Assembly: GCA_013396525.1 (NCBI GenBank)
Contig: VWYX01001166.1
Span: 1-64,000 of the forward strand
DNA: 64,000 nucleotides
Source of the DNA: Chaetorhynchus papuensis
Lineage: Eukaryota; Chordata; Aves; Passeriformes; Rhipiduridae
Reading direction: 5' to 3'
Below the pieces are notes generated by a model. The model saw nothing but the letters and a program-made list of their open reading frames with translations. It made no database searches and was not told where the DNA came from. This document shows, piece after piece, positions 39,060 to 52,600 of the stretch (its first letter is position 1; the number at the start of each line of letters is the position of its first letter). The position numbers and the translations under genes are program-made.

Positions 39060-39310
39060 TGTCCCTTTTATCTCTCCTCCCTTGGGTACGGGCTCTTATT
39101 AAAAGCACCGAACTGTTGCCAGCGTGCTGGTTTAAACACCGCCACTAATTACACTGGAGACAGATGATTTCTTGTAGGGCAGACGGCCAGGGCAGGGTCC
39201 CCGCGGGCCGGCCGCACGTCCCTGTCCCTGTCGGGCACCAGGGCTGGCCACTGCTTCTGCACACGGCTGCACTAAGTAGGTCAGCTGTCACCTGCGACCG
39301 GGTTCAAGCT
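39060..39310. promoter_or_regulatory. CpG-rich islet, candidate intronic regulatory element
   Basis: The core line 39181-39240 alone holds seven CpG dinucleotides, including CCGCGGGCCGGCCGC, and further CpGs flank it (ACCGCC, GACGG, GCGACCGG). The surrounding kilobases have very few. I see no TATA element, open frame or matching exon. CpG retention in an otherwise depleted intron suggests an unmethylated regulatory site or a recent GC-rich insertion; the sequence alone does not decide. Confidence 0.45.
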
Positions 39311-42300
39311 TCTCACACAAGAGAACATTATCAGTCCTAGCTCAGGATCAGTTTTCGACAGCTGAGACTGAAATCTTTTTGCCTTTAGAAAACCCTGGTG
39401 TATTTTTCAGCCAAGAAATCCGCTTTCTTTCCCCTTTGGTTTTGTAAGGGAAAGACAGGAGCTGGAGGTGCCCTCAAGCTGCAGTGCTGACCACCTCTCC
39501 CCTTACTCACCTTTAGCCATCTGCTTTGCACAAGAATCAAGATACAAGAATATTATCATTTCAAGGCAAACAAAAATTAACATACCCAGTATTTTCAAGT
39601 TTGAAAACACATCCTAAAAACAAACTTTTTTTTTCCTCTAGATCACTTCGTGCCTCAAAACAGAACCAAACTGGAGAGGGAAGTCATACTTGCTATTTCA
39701 AGTAACTGTCTAAATACTTCTCCATTTGATACATATCTATATCCTTCTGATCCTGCCTGCAACAATAAATATTGTAACATCAATCATAACAATGAATAGT
39801 TTGTTTTTTAAAAAGCACCTCTCCCAAACTACTTTTTCCTCACCTGCATTTCTGAAATGCACAGGTCACTCTAGGTATATTAGTTTAAAAAACTTGTTTT
39901 CCCTGTGTTTTAGCTACAGCTTCATCCCTAACCTGATTTATCAAAACCAGTATCTCTAGAACAAGCACTACCCTAAACCTGAGATTGTTGGACCACTGTG
40001 GGACAACAAAGAGGAAGATGGGTTGGAATTCAAATATTCTGGCACTCAGGCAAGTGAATCAAGGATACAGTTTGTCAAGTTCAGTAACTTACCAGTTCCT
40101 GCTCCAGCCCTGCCATGCTGCAAATCAAAAATCATTCCTGGGTGCTGAGTGCTGTTTTTGCTGAGTGGTCATTGTCTCACTGCTCAGCATTGCTATCTGG
40201 GCTCAGGGTTGCAACAAAGGCAAAGACAAACACCAAATGCAGATACCTGTATCCTATGCCATTTTAGGGGGATAGAATCATTCTTTGAAAAAATAAAATG
40301 TCCATGGATTTGTCCACTCCAAATCCTTATCTGCAAACAGGACAAGGTGGCTTATCATTCTGCCTCAGGTACTTGTGCTTTCCTGGAAAATGAGGTCCAT
40401 AGATACCTCTTGTCAAAAAAAGATTTTATTACATACAGTGAGTAGGAAAAAAAATGTTGATTTCCCTTTCCTCCCCCCAAAGAAAGCCTTTTCCTTCCTC
40501 ATATAAAAGAAATATAGGCGTCAAACAGCTATATATGGGCTTCATATACACTCAGATCCCCTAATGATACTATCTAATTATTGGTTATGCAAAAGGAGAG
40601 ATGCTGAGTATCCAAGAGGACTAAGACACAATAAAACATATATCCCCCTTAGCCATACTTGCCACTGAAGGCACATTTACTGTCAGAATGAAACTTCCCA
40701 AGTGCCATCCACTTGGAAAACAAGGAAATTAAAGTATCTTCTCTCTTCCATTTGCTTCAAAAAGCTTTAACGTTCCACTTGAAAAGAAATACAAAAGAGT
40801 CTTCAGAACAGAAAAGAGTGGGTGGACAGTTTAAAAATTCAAAACCAAGCCTGCAACAAGAGTTTTAAGACATTATTTCCTCAGGCAGTAAGAAGTAGAT
40901 AAGATACTACACCTTTGCACGTATTCTCTATAAAAGGCATTTTACAAGCTCTCTCATCTCATCTGTAGTAAAGGGGTTTTCCCTTCTTGCCATGCCAGCA
41001 GGAGACTGCTGTGCAGATGAGATGATGTCACCTCCTGGAATCCCCCTCAAGCCCTGCCAGCTCAGTCCTCCCAGTAACAGAGATACTGGCTATAAATAGT
41101 TATCTGGGAAAAACAAGGTTAGCTAGGGAATTGTGAGGAAAACAAGAAATGAGGAAGACCTAAAAAAAAACAAGAACAAAAAATATCCACATTTTAAAAG
41201 ATACTGTTCTTCACCTCTGAACATCTATAGTTAAAACTCTTATGAAAAGAAGAGAACCTTTGGGGGAACATCTTTGCCGTGCAATAACTACAAAACCATA
41301 ATCTAAATTTGCCACTGTACCTAACATGATCCCAGAAATAGAAGGAATATCAATGTATACAAGGTTTATTCACATAATGTACTTCTGTCATACAGATCTG
41401 CTATTCAGAACAATCCCTGACTAAGAGGGATATTGCATACTGACAAACATCACTCCATGCTTCACAACCTCAAAACACAAAGCTGTAGACTGAAAAGCCT
41501 CATGTAGGTGAGTGCTGTACTGTTTTCCCAGCATGGCATGCATTTCAAACGCTAGCTCTGCATGTCTTAAAGAGTATTTTTAAAGTTCTCTAGAACTGTA
41601 AACATGCGAAATTTTCTCTCAAAATATGAAAAGTTTTAGTAATTCAGAAAGCCTAGAAGACATGCTGCAGAGAACTACATAGAACTACAGGTTCTGTAAC
41701 TATGCAACTGCTTTGGTGACTACGAATTGTTGTCAAGTACATGTTATTCAAAGAGGGACTGAAAGTAAAGGCCACTCACAAAGAATTTCAGCAAACTTCT
41801 ACCAGGCAGTGCCTCAGATTTATAAGACTCTTAGGACATACAAAGATATACTTTGGAAACACAGTGTCTCAAGCTTTAAGTTTAAATCAGTGTATTAAGG
41901 CATGTGGCATTTAAGTAGTATATTTACATCCTGTGAAAGTAGCAGGCACTGCTGGTACATACAGGCCTATCAGATTATAAGTAACACATGCCTTTCACCT
42001 AAGGTGAGAAGTGTTCAGAGTGGTTTAGGGGGATTTTCACAAGTGCTGGTGTGCAGAAACCCATGCAGAGCTCTGCCTAGGCTGGCAAGAAGAAAGTAGT
42101 CTCATTTTAGTGCAACAAGCCTGTGTCACATGCATATAAAATATTTTTGAAGCCTGAATTTACAACACTAAAAATTACTGCTTCAGGTTTTCAAGGAAGT
42201 CAAGTCCATCTCTGACACCATTTGATATTACACGTGCCAAATCCCTTGATTAAATACCTGCTGCACCTTGTGAGAGCAGAAAGTGTCATAAAGAAGTAAG

Positions 42301-45059
42301 AGAATAGACTCCATAAACCAACTGTCTTAGCACAGAAATGGCAAAACAAGCCAAATGAATTAATGAGTTCGCTTAAGAGCACAGTGTCAGGGTAGTAAAA
42401 ATATCCTCTTCAGTGCTGTACTGACTAAAGGAAACAGCTGTCTAAATATTTGAGTTTTTCTGAAAAAACATTACTATACTATGGCAAACAGTGAAGCTAA
42501 TACTTTCACACAGTGAAGAAAAAAGAAGTGACCAGAAGCAAAGGGAACCCTCACAGTGATGTTAGCTAATTAACAAAGCTATTTTCACTGGAGAAAAACT
42601 GCATGAGAAACTTCTGTAGGTATTCTGTCAGGGAAGGAAATGAAATTAAAACAGACTAGGCTAATGCATGCTGCTAAGTGAAGGTGTCAGTTCAACAGAA
42701 ACCAGCCTCACTGCTGAAAAAATGCACTGAAAAAGCTCATTAAAAGAGGACTGCCATTTTATCTGCATCTCAAAACTGCCACAAAACAGATCTAAGCCTA
42801 CCTGGGAAAATCTTTACTAATTTTACTCTGAGCAATAAAATGGAATTTCAGTGAAATCCAGGAACACACTGAAGAGGCAACTACATTAAGTGTTGTATCT
42901 CAGATCTGGAGCTGAGATACAGAGACCCCAATAAAGAGAAAATGTAGGGATTAAGACTAGTCTTTATTTCATGCCAGAAGTCATGCAGTCTGAATACTCC
43001 CAGGTGCAGCTGCCAAAGGAACAAGGTTTTCCACATGAAATGCTCCCTTCTCCACAAGAAGCACCTGAGTAAGGAATTAACAGCAGCAGCACGGGAATTA
43101 CACTGTGCTAAAATAAAATAGTCATCTCCTGTAAATTATCCATGTCCCTTCCATACCCAACATTTTGACTTCCCTGTTGTTTTGGGTTTGTACGCTTCCA
43201 TTTGACCAAAACAGAATAATAGAGGTAGGAATTTCAGGTTTGTTCCACTTGAGACAATCAGTTATGAAGTGACAAACTTGCACAAATATTAGAGTTTTAA
43301 AACTTTAGCCCCTGCAAATTACATAATCAGAGTATAATGACTGAGTATAAACATCATTTCACTTTTATGCACTTCCCTCCCCCTCAAGAATAAATTAATT
43401 TCACAGAAGGCTCAGATTAATCTTCCCCTCTCAATTTACCAAAATAAGCATTCTTCTCATTTGCAATAGCACCTAAATTGAAAGCAACTTCACTGAGCTC
43501 AAAAGCCAATCTCCAGCATGCCTCAAACGAGAAGCTCCCTACCTTCTATAAGAACTATTAATTTCCTTTTCCCCAAAAAATGTCTCATTCCTCCATTTGT
43601 GTGCAAGTGTCAAGACATCCATTTCAAAATACCATATTTAAAAAGCAAAAGAATCAGCAGGATCTGTAGGATCTCTTACTCATCAGTGCAAGCAGCCCCT
43701 ACTACAGGTCACATCAAACGGCAAGTAAAAAATTTCTCCGAGTCCAGTGCTCTGTGCAGTTGGATAGAGCAGGACAGGAAAAGAAAAAACATTTTGACTC
43801 TAGCTACAACCTAATAATTCTCCAAACACAGTAGTTAACGTAGTCAGGCTGGCTCAAAATGAGTAATCCTGCCAAATCCAGGGCAGAGAAAAGACTGCTT
43901 TTCCCTGTACCACAGGGCTGGGGAGTATGCCCGAGACTGAGGTAGGTCACTGCTGCAGAGACTCCCAGGTCACTTCTCAGCGCATTAGCTCAGGTACAAG
44001 AACCAATTTAGCTCTTGTAGCACAGAGCCTCCTGTAGGCAAATGTACCCAGCTGAGCAGCTCACCCTGTGTTGACTCAGAGGCATACACTACAGCCTGCT
44101 TTGTTATTTTACCTGCTTCTGAGCCGGCTAGTGACAGCCCCTGGCAATCATCCAAGCCTGTTCTTCCCAACTTGAGAGGTGTAACTCACCCTTGAAACAC
44201 TGCAGAGAACAAGTGAGGCACGAACAACCTTCCCACTCCAAGAACCACATACTATAATAAGACAAGAATTTTCAATAGTAAAAATTAGATATGGACTAGA
44301 AAAAGCTGAGAAACCCTGACTAATACCAGCCCCTGCACACTCTGCCATCTTTAGACCATCTCCACCACACACAGCGTAATTTCTCTGCAGAAGCACTGCA
44401 GGCAGCTACATGAACAGAAGCAGACATCCCTGGCTACATCAGTGTAGCTCTAAGGCTGAGCTGACAGGCTCTCAACAGGGTTAACTTGCTGCTCTGTTGC
44501 TTTCAGAGTCCAGCTGTGACCTCCATTTCCATGCTGTACACCACAGCTAGGGGCCAAGGGGGTTCCCTACTTAGGCCAGCTTTTATTTGTGCATCTTTGC
44601 AATGGTGTCAATGTTTCATCTATCTTTTGTAAGTCTCTGGAGTATTTTTTTCAGACTGTGAAACATTATTTGTAATCGGAAAACTTCAATCTTCTGTAAG
44701 CTAAAGCTCCACCAAAGCAAATTAAAATAATTTATTTCAGCTTCAGTAGAAATGAATACAGAATTGTTGATCTGTATCTTTCTTACACCATCTTTTTGTA
44801 TCATTGAAGATTTAGACATTCTCAAATCTTTTTCATTTCTAGGCTAAAAAACCTCAAAGCCTTCACATATTCCCTAATGACTGAGTTTCTCAAACCTTGT
44901 GTCCAAGCCTTGTTGGTGCCATTGAGACCCCGGCCCCTTTATCTACCACATCCTCCTTTAACATAAGTCTAAACCAGAGGCTAAAAGCACACTGCTAAGC
45001 ACAGAAGAATAATTATCTCCTGTGCCATTTATCTGACATGTTTCATCACTTATACAGCC

Positions 45060-45285
45060 CTAATGAAATCTCAGTGTCATGCACACCACCCCTGACAAGT
45101 TCAGTTTGCAAAGCCACTGTGATTCCTGGCTCCTTCCTGGCCAGCATGCTGCCTAGCCCATTTATATCTGTGCATTTGATTTCTTCTAAGCCTAACACTT
45201 TACAGTTGTCTTTATTAAATTTCACCTCATTGATTTCAAACCACTTTTCCAATTCATCATATGAAATTCTAAATCTGTCCTCCTA
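45060..45285 (-). mobile_element. Old CR1-clade LINE remnant, reverse-transcriptase C-terminal part
   Basis: On the minus strand one frame reads DRFRISYDELEKWFEINEV and then KFNKDNCKVLGL. This matches, at the same spacing, the CR1/L3-type motif with L-E-K-W followed by K-F-N-K-D-x-C-K-V-L that sits in the C-terminal third of the RT protein. Downstream in the same frame, LGSMLARKEPGI is compatible with the family's S-L-A-E-K-D-L-G-V segment, though weaker. The frame stays open for about 70 codons. DNA similarity to the young CR1 fragments in this window is low, so the copy is probably much older or from another CR1-clade lineage. Confidence 0.65.
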
Positions 45286-48200
45286 ACTGTTTATAATCCT
45301 TTCCCGCTTCATCTTCCAAAAATACTCAAATTATCCTCTTTGACAGCAATAAAATGGATGATGAATACTGAGAATATCGACTAGTAAACAACTTAAGCCA
45401 CCCTCCTCCAGGAATTAACTTAATAGTCTGAGACCAAACAACCGAGTCTAGCTCAACATTTCAGACTAATTTCTCAGTGGACTGAAGCACCGCCTGTCAT
45501 CATCCAGGCATGCAAAAGAAATCATTTCTCTGGCATCTGCTTTAACCAAACTAATGTCATCTCATTTCTGTGAATGCTTCTTTTCCTCTCAGAGTTTGTT
45601 GATAGGGTTTTAAATGCTAACATTTAGTTTGGTGGTCAGAGTTTGAACCGGGCCTGTTTTTACAATCATATACCTATTTACTGTCCTAAAGAACATTACC
45701 ACTGCCAAAAGAATGCAATTAAGCAGGAACCAAAAAACAACTCCAAGAAGAAGTCACTATTTAAGGAATGAATCTAGCTACATGAGCTGGAGACCCCTTG
45801 CCAAGTTTTCAGATGTAAGGCAATGCTCCCGGAACCATGTGCTCCCCTAAGTGGGGAAAAAACAAAACAAAAACCACCCACTCTCCCCAAGCACATAAAA
45901 ACCACAAGTAATAAAAGTATACTAAATGATCCATGTGCTTCAAATAAAGCAGAAACACATCTATGTAGATTAGAAGACTATTCACTTGGCTGAAGAACTA
46001 TTTCATGTTTGCAAAGGTATACAATAAAAACCAGTTACTGTTCAAGTCCCAAAAGAGCAACTACTCTTCAGCCAGAAAACTATGCAAGCTTCAGCTTTGT
46101 CAACAGAGATGAAAATAATTTTATTTAAAGACACCTACATCTTCAGTTTAAATCACAGAACCTTGGAGAAAAATCCATATAAACAAACTACAGTTTAATC
46201 TATCAAAATTCTGTAGCATCAGCAGTCTACTGTAACATTATACAGATCACTTCAGCAGGAGAAGTGCCAGGCTTTTCAGGAGCTATGCTTATCTTCCTGT
46301 TGCTCTGTTTGGCACACAAATGCTCAGTTCTTCCTTCCAATGCCCATTACTGGCACCATTTCTTAACTCTACAACCCCTTAGATTTGCTTCTGGGTTTAA
46401 AACAAGAAGATGATGAATAATATCCCTTCCCATAGCTCAAAACCTGCCCTGTGAATTCCCTCACATCCTGAATTTTATACACTCATTTATTGCACATGCT
46501 CGAGCACCTCTTCTTGAATCACGAGAGCTTGTAAGGAGCCCAGCTGCAGGTGCCCAGCTGCGGGTGCCTTCTGCAGCCCACCCAGCATCCAGCAGCTCCA
46601 GCCAGGGCAAGGCTGCACGGCACCCGGGCACCCTGCCAGACACCACGCACGAGCTTCCTCTTGTTGGAAAACACAACGGAACAGAGCCTGGCAGAGGGAA
46701 AAATACGCTAGCCATAATTTCTCATCCCAAGATGGAGTCACGGTGTAACTGAAACACGTATGTGGACCTGGGAAGCCACCTTGATCCCACTGCTTTGCAG
46801 GAGGGCCGGCACAATTCATCTCCTCATTCTTCCACCTCACCAATAAGCCTTCTTCGTAGTTTTGGAGACTGCCCAAAGAAGTCTCCAAAACTGAAAACCT
46901 CGACTTACAAGTCACATCAGTTTTTTTAACAGCTTTTATACAGTACAGTAATTTTGTAGTTTGAAGAAAAGCAAGAGCTTTTCATTTCTTTTTCCTGTTT
47001 CATGCAAGACTGACCAAGGGAGAACAGTAATGTATCTGTTACATTCTAAAAGGAGGCAGACATGTATAAACTAAATCCTGTTCCTTAGGGGAGCAATTAA
47101 ACCCTTATTTATTCATACAAAAAGAGAAATGCACATTTCCCACTCTACAGTCATGCATGTGTTTTCTATAAATTAAATACCAAGAAGTAAAAGGATCCCA
47201 TACTACTAACTAAATTAAGGTCATGCATACTTCATTTCCTGTAAGTGAGGTAAAATAAAGCAGTATTTGATAATTCACAATATAATGTATCATAATGAAA
47301 GTAAGCCTTTTCATGAATGCACTCAGGCGTTCTTCAAAATGCAGAACAAATAAGCACAGTCACACAAGCGGGCAAATTTGCTTCAAGAGGATGTTTTAGG
47401 TCATGTGAATCTTACCACTGACAAGTTAAACACAAAATAACGATAAAACAGGAAACACATGAACACTGGTCTTCCTTTTCAATGGTTTCTATTCCATATC
47501 ACTAGGCTTCTGTTTAACAAGGTTTGGAAGTCCACTTGCAAAAAAAAGAAAAAACACCTAACAAAAGCATGCTTAGAGTTTAAATAAATTTTCTATTCTC
47601 AGTTTCTACAAACTTCATTTTAATTGTTAACAAGTAGCCATCTCAGCAATCACAAAAATTCCATGAGCACTGCTTCTTCTTGTCAACCACTAATTGCATT
47701 AACTATTCAGATTTTATTTATTTTACTTTTAAGGTGAGAGATGACATTTATGCAGACCGACCAGCAAGAGAGCCATCCGAAAAGAAATGAAAGCCCACTT
47801 TTTGGACCAAGCCACGTTTTTCGTTTGTTACATGCTTCATGCCAAGGCTCCCTCAGGCTTAACGGAGAGCCTGGGCTTTACACCCCAGTTGTGAAACACA
47901 CACAGTAAAAATTTATCAAGGAGAAGGCTTTCACAAATGCGCAACTAATAATATCCAAGACTGCTCTGAGAGCACGTCAGCATCTGCACTAATCTGAAAG
48001 GCTGACAGACCAAATGTTCACCAGGTCAGGTGACTGAAAGCACCCTCAAGAGCAGCAAGAGGCTCCTGCTGTGCTGCCAGCAGAGCCGTACACCACTGCC
48101 ACTGTCCTGCTCACCCCCTTGGGGCACAGAACTTTCAGCTTGACACCTCCTGGCATAAACAGCCAAGGCAAAAGGCACCGACATTACTGGCACCGCCGGT

Positions 48201-48983
48201 GAGCCATATGCTACACCACACTGCATGGGAGCAAATCTCCCTCCCTAACTTTTACTTCCGTACCATAACTGAAGCCACATAGCCACAGCTCGACAAGACA
48301 CGAAGCTATGGACCGAGAAACACAGTGTACTTTCCAATCTGCAAATATCTCCACATTTAAAAGAAAAACGAGTGAGGAAATCTAATGAGGCATCATCCAC
48401 ACAACCCAGGTGTGGGAAATATTTCTGTCTTCTGACTTCATGAGCACAAATACCTGGACAGGCACCAGAGCACACCCTGGCATCCAAAAAAGGGTGGGAA
48501 ATGCCTGGGAGCAGTTGGACAGTCCTCGACAGCCACTGCACCATCCCTGGAGGAGATCCTTCCACCCCACTGCCAGAGTGGCAGGAAGCACAGGGATGCA
48601 GAGGAAGGTGGTCACTATCCCATACCTGCCATGCATCCTCCAGCCTTACAAAAATTTTGCACTTTTCATGCTACTTTGGAAGGTTACAATGTTGTACATA
48701 TAGCTGATGCTACATTAGCCTGGGATAAATGTATTTGTTTCTGTTTTGCTGTTAGCACACCCCAATGGATCTTTAAACAATTCAACACAGGAATAAGGCC
48801 TTTTATCCATCAGATTCATGTCTTCCAAGCTTATATACAATGCCAGAAAAAACAGCTAATACACTACCCCACGGGAAACCTGGCAGACTTTAGAATATTA
48901 TGTGAAATACATTCATACTGCACCTGTAGACATTCAAGTACTGTCATTATTTTTTATGAACTTTAAAGGAGTCAGTGACTAAA
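45286..48983. other. Unique intronic sequence with one CpG-enriched patch
   Basis: Mostly AT-rich. The left few hundred bases could contain more of the old LINE, but I could not align them. The patch at 46480-46760 is listed separately. No gene recognised. Confidence 0.5.
46480..46760. other. GC- and CpG-enriched patch
   Basis: A GC-rich patch with roughly a dozen CpGs (for example GCTCGAGC, GGCACCCGGGCACC, CACGCACGAG) inside AT-rich intron. Open frames of 84 and 142 codons cross it on the minus strand, but their products show no family signature and are probably a by-product of high GC. Confidence 0.4.
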
Positions 48984-49600
48984 ATCATAGAATATGCTGA
49001 GTTGGAAGGGACCCATCAGGATCATTGAGTCCAACTCCTGGCCCTGCACAGAACATCCCGAGAATCACACCGTGTGCTTGAGATCATTGTCCAAACACTC
49101 CATGAACTCAGACAGGCTTGCTGCAGTGACCAATTCCCTGGAGAGCCTGTTCCAGTGCCTAACAACCCTCTAGGTGAAAAATCTCTTCCCGATGTCCAAC
49201 CTAAACGTTCCCTTGGGTCCTGTCACTGGTCACGAGAGCAGAGATCAGTACTTGCCTCTCTGCTTTTCCTTGTGAGAAATGTTGAAGACTGCAATGGGGT
49301 CTCCCCTCAGTCTCCTCTTCTCCAGGCTGAGCAAAACCAAGTGACCTCAGCTGCTCCCCACAAGGTTTCCCCTCCAAACCTTCACCAGCCTCATTACCCG
49401 CCTTTGGAGGCTCTTCTTATATTGTGAGTGCCTAAAACTGGCTCTGGGACTCGAGGGCCACCCCAGTGCAGAGCAGCATGGGACAATCCTCTCCCTGGCA
49501 TGGCTGGCAATGCTGTGCCTGAGACACCCCAGGACATGGGTGGCCCTCCTGGCTGGCAGAGCACTGCTGACTCATATACAGAGACTATGAGAAGTCTTCC
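48984..49600 (-). mobile_element. CR1 LINE 3' fragment (different subfamily from 9247)
   Basis: The plus strand shows the reverse complement of a CR1 3' region in order: ATCATAGAATATGCTGAGTT, GGAAGGGACCCATCAGGATC, AGTCCAACTCCTGGCCCTGC, AAATCTCTTCCCGATGTCCA, GTCTCCCCTCAGTCTCCTCT, then GTGGCCCTCCTGGCTGGCAG and GCACTGCTGACTCATAT near 49580. The element's 3' terminus is at the left. The right border is fuzzy, about 49580-49610. It is on the sense strand of PPP3CA and inactive. Confidence 0.93.
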
Positions 49601-52600
49601 CAGCACCGTAATTCCAGTAGAAAACAGTGCTGGTCTTTCATGATTAGCTAAATCGTTTCATTTTTGGTTCTTCTGCCTTGAAGCTCCCTTGCTATATTTC
49701 CAACATTTGAATTACATGTAGACTCAGAATTTTTTAAAAAAATTACCATCCTAATGAGGCACAAATCATCATGCCAAATGTAGCTTCTGTTCAGCCTGGA
49801 TTATTTGGTCCCAAAAATGAGAGATGGATGCAAAAAAGCTCAACCTGGAAGCCCAGGTCTATGATCTTCCACTCTCTAACCCCTAAGTCAGCATGTCCAG
49901 GATTACAGAGGATTCCTACAAACACAAGGCCCAAATAATTCACCCCTCAGTGAGCAGGAAAGCCTTCCCCAGGGAAGGAGAAAACCACTGCAGAAGGTCA
50001 ACAGGCAAAGGTCTGGCCAGTGGCTCAGCTTTCTCCACTATGAACAGAGAAGAGCACTAGGATTTCCAGGTGGATGAAATTCAGCTGACCACGGACAGTG
50101 GTAGGGTTGTTATTAATTTCTAAATATCAAGGAAGCATGTCTGATTAATTCAATTCTGCAGCCCTTTGAGCGATGTTAAAGACACTGCAGCTGCTTGTCT
50201 CAAGATATCAGATTAAAAAAACACCATAAAACCGCACATGTTCCCACCCACAAATATGGATTTGGATCTATTTACAGAGGCCTCATTCTCAGTGTTGCAC
50301 TCATAAACAGTAAGGATTATATTTTAAAGTCACAAGAGCCTATGCTCTGCACACAGCTAGAGAAAAATTCTCCTACAACAACACCAGTAATGAGATTTGC
50401 AAGGAAATGTACATACACAGGGACAAATGTTCCAGTGCAAGGGCAGCTCAGCATCAGTTCAGGAGTTTCCAGTATAGGAAAAAGATTTCTGTATGAATCC
50501 AAAATGCACAAAATATTCTATTTAAAAGGCAATATAGCAAGTCCACTTCCTCCTTTGTTGATTTTAATAAATGCACATGAGTTCTTTCTTACACTTCATC
50601 TTTGGAGAATATTATAGTTCCTATGCTGCATTTGGTCATTTAAAAAGCTGAAATGCTCAACACGATGAAACCTTTTTAAAGAAGTTACTGCAGTTTTTCA
50701 AATATACAAGTCAATAAAAAGGGACAAGCACATCCATAGCTGTACTTTACAATTTTCAGATGTGCTATAAGATGTTCTACAAAATGGTCTTAGGATTCTT
50801 CATTTTAGAATAGATATTTAACAGTGACTTTAGTTAGTTATTCAGTTGGTTAAATAGTTAAGACTTGTGCCTTGCATCACAAATGAAATCACTCTAAGTC
50901 TTAGCACTCAGCTAATGAGTTTCATGTTGGGAAGCAAAAAGCGGAAGACCCTCGGCTTCTCTCTTTCCTCCTTCTACAGAAAGAAAAACATTTCAAACTG
51001 GCACAGAAGCTTTTAAGAATCCTACACCAAGTGATCCACATGCAGAGGATTACAGGCCCTTCCTAGCATGAGGTGAGAGGCTCCTGACCTGTATTATGTT
51101 ACAGGAATCATGGCAACAGCACCAGAAATGCTGAAGCTGCTGTCTGGATGGTGGGAGACTACAGAAGGAACCAGGCCACAAGCAGCAAGTCCTGCTCTCA
51201 CATGGAGGGGAACAACAACCAAGATGCCCTTGGCAAGCAGAGGTTACTGGTATTCAGTAGTTCAAAAACCCTGGGCAGTCACCCTCCATCCCCTCCAGAA
51301 GGATAGGTGGCAGCAGAATTCGTTTAAAACATACTTTTTTTATAAATTATAAAATCAAAAGCATTTCACAGATCAAGAAAAAAGGGATGTCAGAGCTGTT
51401 CCTAGTACTTTATATCACAAAGTTAAAGCCAAAGGATGACAAAGTTTAAAAGGAACTACAACTTTTATATTAATCAGCAAGACATCATGAGATGAATAAG
51501 ACCTGGCACCAGTACCAAAAATACATCATTAAGTTACTAAACCAGCATTTTGCACTTGGCTCTAGGCAAGACACTGAGAAAACAGGTCATCATCTGGGCT
51601 TTGCAAGAAAATTTCAGGGGATGTACCTCCCTCACAGACCGGATACCATGCCTTGTAATTATCCGTTCTGCTGACCATGGAACAGAAAATGAGATATCAG
51701 CAGGAAAAAGTGTTTTCATTCAGCTCCACTTCTACAAAACAACAAAGTATCAAACTCCAGCCTCTTGCAGAGGTTTGCAAAAGCACTACATTGAAACTGT
51801 TCTTCTAATCATTCTGAGTGCATACTGAAATTTTTTTAGTTTTTGGTAATAGCTTCTGTAAAACACCAGATTAGATATTTCTGGAAAAAATAACCAACCT
51901 TTTAAGAACAAAAAACCTAAAAGAGAAAAGTTGGTCTTTGAATTTGAGTTTAAGATTCCTACTCTGTTTAATTAGCCTGTCTGTCTCAAGACCACCCATA
52001 ATGATTTTGTGATTTATTTGAGAACTTATCATTACAGACAAGTAAATTCCTGTTGGCCTCTTGAACTATCTAAAATGAAATGCTTTTTTTTCATAGAACT
52101 TAGTGAAGATCATTTACCACCAGCCATTTACAGAAACTGTTTAGGTTAACAGAGATAAGGCAAACAGTATTTACCAGTCTTTAAGTGAATTTACTCAGCC
52201 CTCTATAAACTGTTTTGCTTATCTGATACATTTAGACAGGACTGACTGCTGGTACAGGGAGCACCACAGCCAATGCGTGGAGTCACTGGCTCTTCAGCCA
52301 TACTGCAAAACCTGCATCAGCAAGTAACAAAAAGAAATTCTTTTTAAAGGTGGGGAGGGGGGGAAGAGCGAAACGGCTGCACTTGTCTCTTCAGTTACCT
52401 GGCTCAAGCAGAAACTCAACCATAAGCTTGTCACCCTTCCCCAGAGAGGTTTTCTTGCACAAAGTCCAGGTGACTCACGGTGGCTGTGCTAAACCACCCA
52501 CCCTTGTGACTGCTCTGCACGCTCAGCAGCCAAACCACTGCTCCTTGCAGATGTCCAACCACTTGCCAGCCTTCACTGGCTCTTACACTAGTTGAATTAA

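Larger units (their letters stand above)
36708..45059. other. Long unique intronic stretch with one CpG-rich islet
   Basis: About 8 kb of AT-rich sequence in which I recognise no interspersed repeat. It has an A/C-rich low-complexity tract (37678-37757) and a conspicuous CpG-rich islet (39060-39310), both listed separately. Confidence 0.5.

Noticed and set aside
39181..39240. CpG-rich islet considered as PPP3CA exon 1 or its promoter
   Set aside because: No minus-strand segment here encodes the expected N-terminal residues before Ala20 followed by a donor in the right phase.
45286..45430. Leftover of the old LINE extending to the right
   Set aside because: A few words look similar to antisense LINE text, but I could not keep a reading frame or continuous alignment.
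46487..46915. 142-codon open frame on the minus strand
   Set aside because: It crosses a GC-rich patch, shows no domain or family signature and is not supported by splice signals.
48984..49643. Several open frames of 70-117 codons
   Set aside because: They translate CR1 3'-region DNA in non-coding frames.
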